Source of the DNA: Pyrenopolyporus hunteri
Lineage: Eukaryota > Ascomycota > Sordariomycetes > Xylariales > Hypoxylaceae
DNA: 64,000 nucleotides
Direction: 5' to 3'
NCBI GenBank assembly: GCA_902806595.1
Contig: CADCXC010000043.1
Location: 434,001 to 498,000, forward strand
The position numbers were made by a program, and so were the translations under genes. The notes under the pieces were generated by a model. That model was not told the DNA's origin, made no database searches, and saw only the letters and a program-made list of their open reading frames with translations. Within the stretch, counting starts at the first letter, position 1. The number at the start of each line of letters is the position of its first letter. This document shows, one piece after another, positions 36,401 to 47,172 of this stretch.

Positions 36401-37180
36401 TCGGCGCACTCATCGGCGTTTCGGGTTCAATTCTTTCCTATATAATGTGCGTCGCGATGAATCGGAGTCTCACAAACGTTCTCTTCGGTGGTATATCTGC
36501 TCCTGGGAAGACCGATTACAAGATTGAAGGCGCGGTAACTCAGACCAACGTCGAAGACACGGCGGACGCACTCGTTAACGCAGAGAACGTTATTATTGTG
36601 GTTGGCTATGGAATGGCGGTAGCGAAAGCCCAGTATGCTATCAGTGAAATAACGAAAATGCTCCGCGCCAAAGGGATTAACGTCCGCTTCGCTATCCATC
36701 CCGTCGCCGGTCGCATGCCGGGACAATGCAACGTCCTACTGGCCGAGGCAAGCGTACCGTACGATATCGTGCTGGAAATGGACGAGATCAACGACGATTT
36801 TAGCGATACTGATGTCACACTCGTTATCGGCGCTAACGATACGGTTAATCCAATTGCCCTGGAGCCCGGTAGTCCGATCGCAGGAATGCCCGTTCTGCAT
36901 GCTTGGAAGAGTAAGCAGGTTATTGTCATGAAACGTGGAATGGCTAGTGGTTATGGTGAGTACAGTCTCAGATGGTGACCCCTTGCGTAAGGAGCAACAG
37001 GCTAATTATCCACACAGCTGATGTCCCTAACCCTATGTTCTACATGCCTGGAACGAAGATGTTATTCGGCGATGCTAAAGTTACTTGCGATGGTAAGCAT
37101 TCTCCCTCCCTGATATGCGATGGTACCAAGACCTGACTCGACAAATAGCGATCAAAGCAGCCGTGGAAGCCCGTATCTAG
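33494..37180 (+). CDS. Mitochondrial NAD(P) transhydrogenase
   Basis: Proton-translocating inner-membrane enzyme that reduces NADP+ with NADH and supplies mitochondrial NADPH. Preferred exons: 33494-33593, 33719-34819, 34872-35324, 35382-35534, 35585-36955, 37018-37092, 37149-37180; 1094 aa. Order: presequence; NAD-binding domain I (GVPRETYPNERRVAISP, GAGVAGLSAIATARRMGA, DLAAEAGGNCE); a Pro-rich linker (PRPVPPPAPTPKAA); multi-span domain II; NADP-binding domain III (GYGMAVAKAQ, HPVAGRMPGQCNVLLAEA, GANDTVNP, MKRGMASGYG) and the short end DAIKAAVEARI. The alpha-beta fused order is that of animals and fungi. The first intron is uncertain: a 41-nt alternative (33670-33710) would keep 28 more residues. 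The tiny last exons were placed from family motifs. Confidence 0.93.
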
Positions 37181-37904
37181 AATAGAGCCTCTTCGTTTCT
37201 TCCAGGAGCATTTATCTTAGACTATAAGATTGTCTAGTTCACACTTTAGATCTAGATCTAGCATGACATTTTTCTCTCATCGCTTCCTCAGCGCCTGAAT
37301 AACAACTTCCCGGATCCGAGGCGCCGGAGCTTTAAATGACTTCTCCTATATAGGTCCTCATGTATCTAACCGAGTTTCTAACGAGCAATCAAACTGTACT
37401 CGCATGTTATTATTATTATAGCAGCCTATGTTCCGATTCATATAGACTGCCTCTAGTCTCGTAAATCTTAGCAAGTATGCGGGAATGTTGTTGGGATGGT
37501 TGGCGGGAAAGCCCAGGTGCTTGCACCAACTGGATCCTTTCTGCATACTCATAATGCAACGGCATACTGCAGTCATCGAAGCGCCTTTGTGTAAGAAACT
37601 TCCCACATTAAGATAGCATGTACCTAGTAGAATTTTTATTACAATTGTATACTTTTAAGATACTAATTACCAGTTCCCCCTTGTGCCAATGTTTATCCAA
37701 GATGGAAGAGACCAGAATGAAGGTAATATGTAAAAGCTTACACCAATTCGGTTAACAGCCATCAAACAGACTTGCAATCGTATCCTCGCCAAGATCTTTA
37801 CCCCTTAATACTCCGACGTAATACGCCCCGTACCATCGTTCCATTATGCCCTATATCCTTACACTTTCACCAGCCAAACCGCACCGAGAGATATACAGGG
37901 GTCG
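37181..37904. other. Convergent intergenic region
   Basis: Lies between the converging NNT gene and the small gene at 37905. No supported gene. The frame 37358-37606 has no motif. Confidence 0.5.
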
Positions 37905-38371
37905 CTATTTCGTCAACCCGGCGATACTAGGGACAGCCGACGGCAAGTATCCGCCCTCGTCATCTTTTCCCCTGCGCTCGACGCGGTTGATGCCTTCTTT
38001 CGAGACGAGGTCGCCGACGGGCTGCAGCAGCCCGCCCTGGCCCACTTGTCCGGCGGCCAGGCCGTGGACATTGTCCTGCAGGGTATCGACTTGCTCGACG
38101 TTTGTTACTTTGGCTTTATCTAGCTGTTCTGTATTGCGTGTGCGCGCTCGTTAACGTCGTCTGGATTTAATTTGGACAAGGGATGGAAAGAATGGAAGGA
38201 TTAGGATGGAGGTAAAATAGGGGGGCAAGAGGAGTTGGGAGGTGACGTCTCTTTACCTTTGGTGGTATAGCTGGCTTTATTGTCTTTGGTGAAATATTTC
38301 AGGATGTTGTCCTCAATCCATGGCATCCAAACCTCGTATTGTTCGTTGTACTTCTGCTTTGCCCATTCCAT
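37905..38371 (-). CDS. Small conserved fungal protein, function unknown (spliced, easily missed)
   Basis: The exon pair 38371-38257 and 38128-37905 (phase 1, G|AA) gives at least 112 aa. Sequence features: MEWAKQKYNEQYEVWMPWIE, then YFTKDNKASYTTK, then KVTNVEQVDTLQDNVHGL, GQVGQGGLLQPVGDLVS and EGINRVERRGKDDEGGYLP. The KDNKASY...KVT..EQVDTLQD and GQGGLLQPVGD blocks are, from memory, a recurring signature of a small protein of unknown role in many ascomycetes. The true start may be further upstream: codons before ATG 38371 stay open and an acceptor-like CTAG lies at 38398-38401, suggesting a first exon I could not place. No signal peptide or membrane segment. Neither exon makes a long frame alone on the right strand. 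Confidence 0.75.
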
Positions 38372-38397
38372 CACGATGTCAATTGTTCGATGTTGGC

Positions 38398-39626
38398 CTA
38401 GGTAGGGTTCGTTGGATTTTGAGAGACGGGAGCAAATAGAAGCTAGGATATCAAATAGGTATATCGACTCTACGTAGAGGTCATAAGGATAGAAGTGAAG
38501 AAGGAAAGTTTCATCGACTCATTAACGCTTGGTCTACCATACAATATAAAGCCAGTCTTCGAAGGTAAACCTAAACAATGTCGATGTCAAGGGTGTGGCT
38601 GCCTCCTACGTCATATGGTGGCTTATATTCGACCGTTGATTGGCCAATCGTCCTGTTTTATGCCTAAACAGGGAACCATCCGGTATTACAGCCACACACG
38701 TACCGTCTACCTCAACACACACTATGTCATCGACGCCCGTTGGCATGGCATGGCCGACTGCGTGATTCGTTGACGAGGTGAAATGTTAATTCTGTGTTCT
38801 CGGGGGGTTCGATAAGTATTTTTCCCAGACACGTATCTAGTTGATGACGTCACATTTGGATTATCAATGAGGCTCGGGATAGAATATGAGGCTATTCTCA
38901 CATCGAAATATAGAAGTCGCTTTCTACCCTGGTCTATATGTCCGACTTGAAAATGCCAACCTGCCGCCTATAGGGCCTATGGTAGGCTGGGTGTGTTTGT
39001 CAAGTAGCCCTTTTACGCTGTGTACCTACCTAGGTATGTACGGACGCTAAACTTTGAAGTAACACGCGGTATAAATTAGTGGGTTTCCACCGAAGCTTGG
39101 GGTTTAGGGGGCCCTCCATGTCTACCAACCAACCAACCACCCAGCGTTTGCGGCAGTTGACGGACGGCTCCTGTCACCTAGCGGATAGTCATAGGTAATG
39201 TAGGTAGGTAAGTTACGACGAACCAGTCTTTTCCTTCTTTGCTCTCAAGCGACGTGACCACTTCTTAGTGAACGTATTACTTCAAATGGAGTCAGTGTCC
39301 GGTCGGGGCTGACAGCACTCGGTGTTGGCGTTATTACTTGCTAGTAATTATACAGGTGGGTGTGGTTTCGTGTTCGAGGCCGTTGATGCAGGTGTATATG
39401 AACCTAGGCTACGACATTTCAACTCGAATTGAGTCATTGTTGATTAATATAAATAAACGCCTCTCGCCTTCGTCTTTCACCGTCATCGTATTGGACGGGG
39501 TGATATTTAGAATTTTGAAGGCCTCTATAGCCGACTAAATCGCTACATTAATCGCTAACGTAAAGCTTGCGTTACTTTGAAAACAGACTTTAAATGCAAC
39601 ACAGCTCTACCTACCTCTCTTCAATC
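38398..39626. other. Intergenic region
   Basis: May hold the unplaced first exon of the small gene at 37905. It contains a CCTACCTAGGTA palindrome (39022-39041) and an ACCA tetranucleotide run (39123-39140). Confidence 0.4.
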
Positions 39627-39989
39627 TCACGGTTCGGTATCTTCTAGCGTTGCTACGAGGTATTGGTGGTCATAGAACTCGTCGATCCATTCCCATTCTA
39701 ACAATGGGTGTATGCCGTCATCGTCGAATACAAGCGAAAAGCCGTCAGGCACAGTGGACGGAACGTCGACAGTCGATGGACTACCGGTAGCTCCAGACTG
39801 TTTATCGATTCTGGCGGAGAAGGAGCTGAGTCTATCGGGAGTTTGATTGAAGTTGGTTTCATCTTTCTGCGAGAAAGCATCGATGACGTCTGTCAGTTGT
39901 TGTGTCTGCTCCGAAGCGCGGGATTCCTCGCATCCGCTTCCGTCCTGGCCGCATTCGCTTCGAGTTTGCCCTTGTATCGGAGTTATGTT
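39627..39989 (-). CDS. Coding-like fragment, 120 aa without ATG (exon or gene remnant)
   Basis: A 120-codon minus-strand frame with no ATG begins just after an acceptor-like CTAG (39990-39993) and ends at TGA 39627-39629. The product is acidic and Ser/Thr/Gln-rich with Trp near the end (FDDDGIHPLLEWEWIDEFYD), the style of transcription-factor C-termini in fungi. No upstream exon was found in the AT-rich DNA to 40270, so it is either the last exon of a gene whose first exon I missed or a remnant. Confidence 0.35.
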   Translation of the reverse strand, partial: NITPIQGQTRSECGQDGSGCEESRASEQTQQLTDVIDAFSQKDETNFNQTPDRLSSFSARIDKQSGATGSPSTVDVPSTVPDGFSLVFDDDGIHPLLEWEWIDEFYDHQYLVATLEDTEP

Positions 39990-39993
39990 CTAG

Positions 39994-40659
39994 ATCAACA
40001 CACCTCCTACTTACTGAATGAATTTCATTACGTGCTTGACACTTCTAAAGTGGAATGTCTACAAATAATTTCAACTGATACGTGAACATATAAAAAACGA
40101 CGATAATTGACGTAAAAGTAGGTATGAATAATTCGCCCTAAAAAGGAAATCTATATTATACAGAATCAGAATATAAAATATCAATGGGGGGTTAATAATA
40201 AATATGGCAGCCGTGTAGAGGTTATTGATCCTTCTTCCCATGGCGTTTCGTTGAACTGTGAAAGTGCACACTCTGAAGAAACCAACTCGCGAATCCTAAG
40301 TATACGGTCTAGTGTGGTCGTGTCGAGGTGCGAATATTCAAAAGATCACCTCATTGGCGTTTCAATGTCAGGATCCAATGATCCCGGGTCTGGGAAAACT
40401 TCTATATGTCCCGAGATATGACAAGAAAGGGGTGGATATGTGGATGTACTTGCAGGCTGAGCTCTGCTTCCTATGGCACGAAATTAACACCACACAATAC
40501 ATTCCGTATAAGGCACTAGAGCGATCATATAGAATGGCTTAAAAGCAAGAGAAAGGGGTGTTTATTGGCCCCCTCTATTTACGATAGCAATGGTCGAGAC
40601 TACCCGCATGTACCCATATATCCGTGGCGAATGAGATTCACCATCCGTTCGATCCTGAC
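39994..40659. other. Intergenic region
   Basis: AT-rich from 40020 to 40270. A plus-strand frame at 40312-40542 (76 aa) looks weakly protein-like but has no motif or family. Confidence 0.4.
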
Positions 40660-40976
40660 CTATATGTGTGCGTTTTTTAGGGTCAGCACTACTTCCTCCC
40701 TATCCTCCTCCACCCAAATTATATGTTCCAATAAGCAGCCACGAAACGTTACGACCAGCCGCGATCTCGAGGGATGCTCCGGTACCGAAACCCACTTGAG
40801 TGGATTACTTAGCAAATAAAAAGAAAATCATATAAGAACGGGCTTAAGGGATGGTCGACGTAGAATTACACAGGGTTGGAAAGATTAACGCCGAGCGCGA
40901 GGAACCTAGGAGCCTCACTCGTTTGAAGACATGAGATTCGAGACGGCGCATCCGAACTACCATTTGTAGAAGCCAT
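40660..40976 (-). CDS. Possible two-exon small protein, 79 aa
   Basis: ATG 40976 opens exon 1 (40976-40872); a GTGTAA donor and an acceptor at 40795 join in phase 0 to exon 2 (40794-40660, stop TAG). The product would be Ser-rich at first, then WVSVPEHPSRSRLVVTFRG and a charged WVEEDREEVVLTL. The composition of exon 2 is protein-like, but there is no family match and the intron signals are ordinary, so this stays a weak prediction. Confidence 0.25.
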
Positions 40977-41431
40977 AGTCGGCTAGACTTGATGCACTGC
41001 GACCCCCAAGTCCCGTTCTTCTTTCGGTAAGCGGGATGTTGCCAACGCTTATTATTTCCCTACGAAGTAACCCCCCATGCTGCCATTTTTAAAGAAACAG
41101 AGAATATGCATCGTACTGATCATATCACGTATCGGTGGCGTAGGACTTTGGGTTGCAAGAAAGGATGCTTGTGAAACCAGCCTACAACAACAATATACTC
41201 GTAACCAATTATTTTTTGGTTGCGTTCCGAGCCCGTGTTATTCCTGAAAACAAGGCTGCTTCCCTCCTTTGGTTCTCTTTTCTGGTTGCATACCTGGGTA
41301 AGCTTCAACTCTTCACTCCGAAAAGCGGGTTTACGATATCCTCGAAGAGCTTTTATTACGTTCGGACCATAATATTCCAGCATATATATCTTAACTATCA
41401 CACATCTATCCCCTATTTTACCTCTTTTACC
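40977..41431. other. Intergenic region upstream of the rhodopsin-like gene
   Basis: No supported gene. The last 40 bp are pyrimidine-rich (ATCTATCCCCTATTTTACCTC), a typical leader. Confidence 0.45.
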
Positions 41432-42844
41432 ATGGCCGAAGACCCGCCGTACTATTATATGCGCCCTGGGCACGTCCTCGCGGCTGCAATCGCTTTTATA
41501 ATAGTTGATATCGCTGTTGTTGGACTAAGATTCGGGGCCCGGAGAGTCCAAAGACAATCTCTCGGGGCGGATGACTGGCTCATGATACCAGCAACGGTAT
41601 TAGAAATCCGGATATGACCCCTTGCCAATTGCAGCAGCTAATCCTATCAACATATATAGCTCATTACTATAGGGATTGCCGTCTCCCAAATATACGGGGT
41701 ATCGCAGAAAGCAATTGGGTATCGGACTCAAATACCACCGGGCTTTACGGGACGTCCTTCCGAGCTATCCACGCCGCAATTGACTCTTAAATCGCAGGTA
41801 AACCCAAGAATCCCAAGGTTAGGCAGGAGAAGAATAACCTAATGGCATGAACAGCTCGAGTGGTCTTTCTTCCTCGTATTTCCTATAGCAACAGGATGCA
41901 TGAAGGCTAGCTTTCTGTATTTTTATAAGCGTGTCTTTGCTATTCAGAAGCATAGTGCCCTCAACAAGTCACTCACCGCTTTCATCATCTTAATAGCCGC
42001 ATGGACCACGGCCTTCTTCTTCGCGACGCTTTTTGAGTGTGGCCGAAACTTCTCAGTCATCTGGAGTTCCCAAAGAAACTTTTCCACGCAATGCTTCAAC
42101 AACATCAACCTAATCCTCACGCTCTGCATTACCGACTTCATCGCGGATCTAGTTATAATATGCATTCCTATTCCATTGGTAAGCGGCTTCGTTTGGTTCT
42201 CCAGTGTTACCGCTAATTGGAGTTAGGTACTACGATTAAAACTCTCTCCTAGCAAGAAGATAGCCGTCTGCTCATTATTCCTTCTTGGAAGCGCGTAAGA
42301 TATCCTTCCCTCAAGACACTGCGATGCGGCTAATATACATAAGGACCGTTGTCGCTTCCATAGTACGGTTCGTTCTAATGGCTGGGAGCTTCTTAGGGAA
42401 TATCAACATCACTGACGATAGTATTCGTAAGTACTCACGATATTCACAGTCTCAATACATATCACCTGACTCTCTTGTATTCTAGTCGGAACGACGGCTT
42501 GTCTTTACTGGGGAACCATCGAATGCGGCGTCGGAGTCTTAGCCGCCTGCCTGCCCACTACCCAATTCCTCTTCAAGAGATGGGTCTGGGAGCCAGCCGT
42601 CGGTACCACCAAGAGCATATTTACCTCACAAGCAACGACGTCGTCCAGAGCCTCCTGGTTCTCTGGATCGCAAAAGGACGCCATTCACGTTGACCAGACG
42701 ATCGATGTTGCATATGCAAGGGTTTACGACGACCCCGGCCAGTTCGCATCTTCGGCGGATTTGCGAGGCGGTGGAAACGAACGGTTCGAGCGCGAATCAT
42801 ATCATATGTGGGATCAACACATTGGAACAGCCGTATCTAGGTAG
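41432..42844 (+). CDS. Fungal rhodopsin-like seven-span membrane protein (Pth11-related)
   Basis: Predicted plasma-membrane protein of the large fungal family with a rhodopsin-like seven-helix fold, some members of which act as surface or host sensors. Exons: 41432-41596, 41660-41797, 41855-42178, 42227-42294, 42344-42426, 42486-42844; 378 aa. Family marks: RPGHVLAAAIAFIIVDIAVVGLRF (helix 1), SLGADDWLMIPA at the first loop, IGIAVSQIYGV, LEWSFFLVFPIATGCMKASFLYFYKRVF, FFATLFECG, CFNNINLILTLCITDFIADLVIICIPIPL, LSPSKKIAVCSLFLLGS and a final helix ending before a soluble tail. No N-terminal CFEM domain, so it is not the canonical Pth11 form. The ligand is unknown. All introns are 48-62 nt with GT..AG ends. 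Confidence 0.9.
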
Positions 42845-44474
42845 GGCGTGGATCGCGCGGCTGAATAATCTCGTACACTAGGTAGTGGCTTTTGACTACC
42901 CTTACATGCTCTTACATGAATTATATAGCGCTGCGTCTAATGTAATATGCAACATACATAATTCTTACGAAGCTCAAATATTCTAAGCGTCATAAGTCAG
43001 ATATATCGTAGCATTCATGCTCCAACTAAGCTTCTTGTTCTCATCTACCCCGGGGCTACAAGTTCAGTATACGAATTAACTTATAATAATTCTGTCACCT
43101 ACCACTCTAGTATAAAACATGCTGATTGGGGCGTGTATCTAATGTAGCTGGTGATATCTTCGCTAACAAGCCTACAGTCACGTGATACCCCTGACCGAGT
43201 CCCCTTTATGAGTTCTCACACCGGTAACATTCAACGGTCGGCTTTACTACGGTCGCTGAAGCGCAAGGGGCCTTATAAGGCTAAGGCATACATTTGATAA
43301 TACGCACACATCCAATTTGTTTTTCTGTCACTCTTTAAACCCACTGACTACGCCTTTTTCATTTACATTCTCCGTTTACCATATTTACGGCCCAACCACA
43401 GGTACATAGTAACCAAGAATAATACATGAGACTCAATTATCACGGTTAGACACTTTGAACACGTCCTTGCGGCGTAACTATTTAATGTACGTTCATAGCT
43501 ACCCCTGAAGACCCGGCCGATGCCGAATATAATGGCTGTTTTCTTTCGCGCGGGGTTTGATAGAGTCCCTAATAATCTCCTCTCCATAACCGTGAGACTT
43601 ATTACGGGAGTAATTCGGAAAGTATTACTGCAACATAGCTTAGTAGATGCTTGATGGTAACGAAACCCTCTATTTCGGAAGGAGAGCATATTTGAGGCCT
43701 AGCTCCCCTTTAATAGGGCTCGACGATGTATGGCTCGCCATCAGACGCATCATCGGCCGAATTAGCTGCGGATGGCCTCGATAAAAAACCTTCCTTATTC
43801 AATTGGTAGATACGAGCCATGGGGTAGAAAGGGGTTTCTAAAATTCGAGTGACATAAGAGATAATGGATTACGAATAGAGGCTCCCGAGGCTGCCGCGAT
43901 GAGGGTTATAGCGCGAAGGATAGGGCGCTCAGGAGAGCCAATCAAGCACGGGTGGATTTATAAGGCTACCAACTTTATTTTGATTAATAATAAGTGTATG
44001 ATACCATCGTTATACGATAGTTAGAAATCGTGGTTTAGGAGTCCGGCGTGATTTGGTCACATAGCGTTAGATCACGCTGGTCTCAGGTCCATTTATTGGC
44101 TACCTACCCAGATCAAGTCGTTGAACGGAGTCTAGTTTGGCTAGGGGTGAAGGCCATAGCATAGCGGTGTCGACTGATTCGACTCCCTACAAGTTATGCA
44201 AGACGACTCGGGATTACGACATGTCGTTAACCCCGGCAATCCCACACAATTTCGGCCAGTTCGCTACGATTCGCTTTTAATTCGGCTTCGAAAATGGTTC
44301 GACTTAACTAAGAAATGAAATCTATTACTAATATCTCTGGCGTTGGCTCATCCGATTCACGTTTATCTTATAGCAGATAGTGTTAATTAAATAGGGGAGT
44401 GTCTTCGAGGTTAACCCCTATTATCCGGATCATAGATATTTGGACGGGAATTTACATATCCAGGTACATACATC
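42845..44474. other. Gene-poor intergenic region
   Basis: AT-rich and without a supported gene. The minus-strand frame 43363-43689 (108 aa) has no motif. Confidence 0.5.
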
Positions 44475-45618
44475 ATGCCGTATAACCGCATCGCTATATA
44501 TGGACATCGTGGATGGGCTAGCTCAGCCATCACCAACGCCCTAATATCTTCGGGTGCACCAATTAAAGTGTTATACCGGCCGGGCTCTGACGCTTCCGCT
44601 CTGCCCCCGAGTGTGGTCAAGGTAGAACTAGACTTGGAGAATCAGGAGCAGCTTATCCAAGCATTGAAAGATATAGATATAGTCATGTAAGTCCTAGTTT
44701 CCGATTTATCGTTAATGCTAATATTAGCTCGAGATCTCTGGCCGGCCGTGAAGCCATCCTAGGCCAGCTCGCATTTATCAAGGCCATCCCGAACACGAAT
44801 GTCAAATTATTCGTCCCATCCGACCTCGGATTCCGCATACGCGACGAGGTGGGCCTCCGAGTCCCGGTAAACAAGGCCAAATATGAAGTCGAAAAGGCGG
44901 CTAAAGAGGCTGGTATACCTACGACCGTTGTGGTTGTAGGCTCATTTGCCGAATCGATGTTCTCGATTCCGTATGTGCCCTCACGCATTCTGACTGTAGA
45001 AGAGAAGCAAAGATCTGATTATTATAGGATATTAGGGGTTGATGTTCCCGGAAATCGAATCATCTTCACCGGCGATAGTGCGCATCGGCAAGTGAACATA
45101 TGGTTAGTACGAATATGTTTATGTGCTTATGCATCGTTCTTCCATTTATATCGAACGATCTAGCGGCTTACAGAAGACTCTAAACTAACCCCGACATTTC
45201 GGTCAGCTCGAGAAAATATGTGGCCGCAGCTTATGCGTCCATTTTTGCTACCACGCCACCAGAAGAGCTGAAGGACCGGGTTATCGGTCTTGTAGAGCTA
45301 AGGGTTACTGGCGAAGAAATCGCCGCTACCCTCAAGAAGAAATACGGAGTAGAACCAAAAGTATTTAAGCATAGCTTGGAGAAGGTCAATGACGAGGTTG
45401 CAGGCGCGATTAAATCTGGGAGCTCTCTAGCTCTGTCGTGGTACTGTCGTAAAGCATGGGGGGAGGGGCTCATAGTCGAAGGGATAGGTGAAGATATTTG
45501 GGAGGTCGAGGACTATGAGAAAGCTACTCTTGAAGGCTTGCTCCTGGGCGGAAAGCTGGAGCCTTATCGGGATGTTGGCGCACAGGTGCTCCAAGCATTC
45601 GACGCTACATTCCGCTAG
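44475..45618 (+). CDS. NmrA-like / isoflavone-reductase-like NAD(P)-binding protein
   Basis: Atypical short-chain reductase family protein; members act as redox sensors or as reductases in secondary metabolism. Exons 44475-44686, 44728-45102 and 45207-45618; 332 aa. The N-terminal beta-alpha-beta motif reads IAIYGHRGWASSAI, a degenerate GxxGxxG. Further blocks: VKVELDLENQEQLIQALKDIDIV, NVKLFVPSDLGF (common in the family), VNKAKYEVEKAAKEAGIPTTVVVVGSF, and GDSAHRQVNIC..KYVAAAYASI. The Gly motif differs from the strict GATGxxG of active reductases, so catalytic activity is not certain. The gene converges on the complex I subunit gene, with 301 bp between the stops. The first intron is only 41 nt. 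Confidence 0.88.
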
Positions 45619-45919
45619 TTACTGTGATGTTACTAGCAACATGTATGAGGTCCATATTGAGATGGATAACGCGTGATGTTTGGGCGGCGGCGGCTGGCTG
45701 TACGGAGCCCCTGAACTGAAAGGGGGATCTTGTTAGATGATGGGGTAGCTTTATGATAGCTACTAGATTGTGTATCCGCTATGGGAAATAGTTGCTAGAA
45801 GCAAAAGGTTGGGGACTAAATGATATCTGTAAGGACCCGTGTTGGAAAATGTCTAGATATTGCTTCGGCTTTGGGCCTCCTCGACCGTAGCGACTATGTA
45901 CAAATACCGCCTTAGCGGC
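45619..45919. other. Short convergent intergenic region
   Basis: 301 bp between two converging genes; nothing else seen. Confidence 0.5.
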
Positions 45920-46691
45920 TTATTTCCTCTCAACGGCGGTAGGCTCCCAGGTCGTGACCTTTGACTTAACCCTGTAGGGATATTAGCGAATAGACAAATC
46001 CAGAATTTGGAGCTACGTACGTGCTATACGGCTTATACGCCCCCCATGTCCCTGTATAGTTCTGAATAGTCTTCGCATCCGTGTCTTCCCACACTCGCCT
46101 CTTATATGCGAGCGTCGGATCCTGCGAAGGAGGCTTGTCGACAAGATAGTGGATCCAGGCGTGCCAGCCAGGTTCGATATGGGATCTAAACTCTGGCGTT
46201 AGTACGCGCGCGAACCCTAGATACGACCCTGTAGGGGGATGTTACGTACGCGTCGTAATCGTGCTTCTTGTAGTCTACCCATCGAGTTCGAACTGTGGTC
46301 CATCAGCACCATCTCCCCTATCCACCCGTTCAAGGTTGCGATAACGTACGTGGCAACTCTTCGTTGTTCTCGAAATACTTGTTACCGAAACGGTCAATAC
46401 CGATCAAGGTGCCGGCCTTGGTGTCACCTATAGTGCGTCGGTATTAGTCTCGCTACATTGCAGTCGCGGTCATATTCAAGCCATACCAATATGCTTTATC
46501 GTTCGGAAGGAAAATCGTCAGTTTGAATTAAGGGGTCATTCGTGGAGAGAGTCGACATACGTTCATTTGGTGGAAGTAATCCTATCGCAACAACAAGTTA
46601 GCATCGGTCGAGAAAAGGGGCCTAAGAACGCGCAACGAACCTTTATGCCCACCCGCCAGAGGTTTTTGAGAGTTCTTGTAATCGTCGACAT
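45920..46691 (-). CDS. Complex I accessory subunit NDUFA12 (B17.2)-like
   Basis: Matrix-side accessory subunit of mitochondrial NADH:ubiquinone oxidoreductase. Seven predicted exons: 46691-46641, 46581-46561, 46493-46487 (7 nt), 46427-46350, 46292-46250, 46185-46021, 45971-45920; 138 aa. The joined protein reads MSTITRTLKNLWRVGIK, then DYFHQMN, HIG across the microexon, then GDTKAGTLIGIDRFGNKYFE, ELPLRTRWVDYKKHDYDASHI, EPGWHAWIHYLVDKPPSQDP and GAYKPYSTVKSKVTTWEP. These blocks match the family in order (GDTKAGTLxGxDxxGNKYFE; RxRWVxY; PxWHxWxxxxxDxPP). All junctions keep frame, total 417 nt. Introns are 48-68 nt; one carries TACTAAC before its acceptor. It is nearly invisible in long-frame searches because no exon exceeds 165 nt. 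Confidence 0.9.
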
Positions 46692-47172
46692 GATGGGCGA
46701 AGTTCGACGGGGACTTCTGCCGCTCTTAACGTTGTTCACAATCGGGATCGCGAAGGCGAAAGAGAGTTGAACGAGTCTCGATTTGAGGTCATCGCAATTG
46801 AAAGTGGATCCGATTGGACGGAACAGCCCGGCTTAGCTAAGGTCCGGTACCTAGGTACCTACCTTACGTATTTATCGGCCCGGTTCAACTTGGATCCGTA
46901 GAATTGGCTTCAACGTGGAGTCGGGTTCATGTACCCGAGATTGCCGACATTTGAGGTGCTCGGGTACGTGAATTGGTACCTACATACGCGACGTCATTTC
47001 GCAGGAGATCACTTATCGATAAGCCAGCTGAATTTAGACCAGCCGAAGCTTGGAAGCAATTTGGGAAGAGCCAGAGCTCAAAATTCAATTCACTCAATTT
47101 CTTCGGGTGGGTTCGTTAGTTTCAACGAACATCTCCTGCCATGAACTTTTTGGTTTATTCCACATCATTGCC
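46692..47172. promoter_or_regulatory. Divergent promoter region shared by NDUFA12-like and PGS1
   Basis: 481 bp separate the two start codons on opposite strands. A GGTACCTAGGTACCTACC palindrome lies at 46846-46863, near its middle. No other gene fits in between. Confidence 0.6.

Noticed and set aside
30550..45618. SDR, rhodopsin-like and NmrA-like genes as a biosynthetic cluster
   Set aside because: No backbone synthase, transporter or cluster regulator lies nearby, and mitochondrial housekeeping genes are interleaved.
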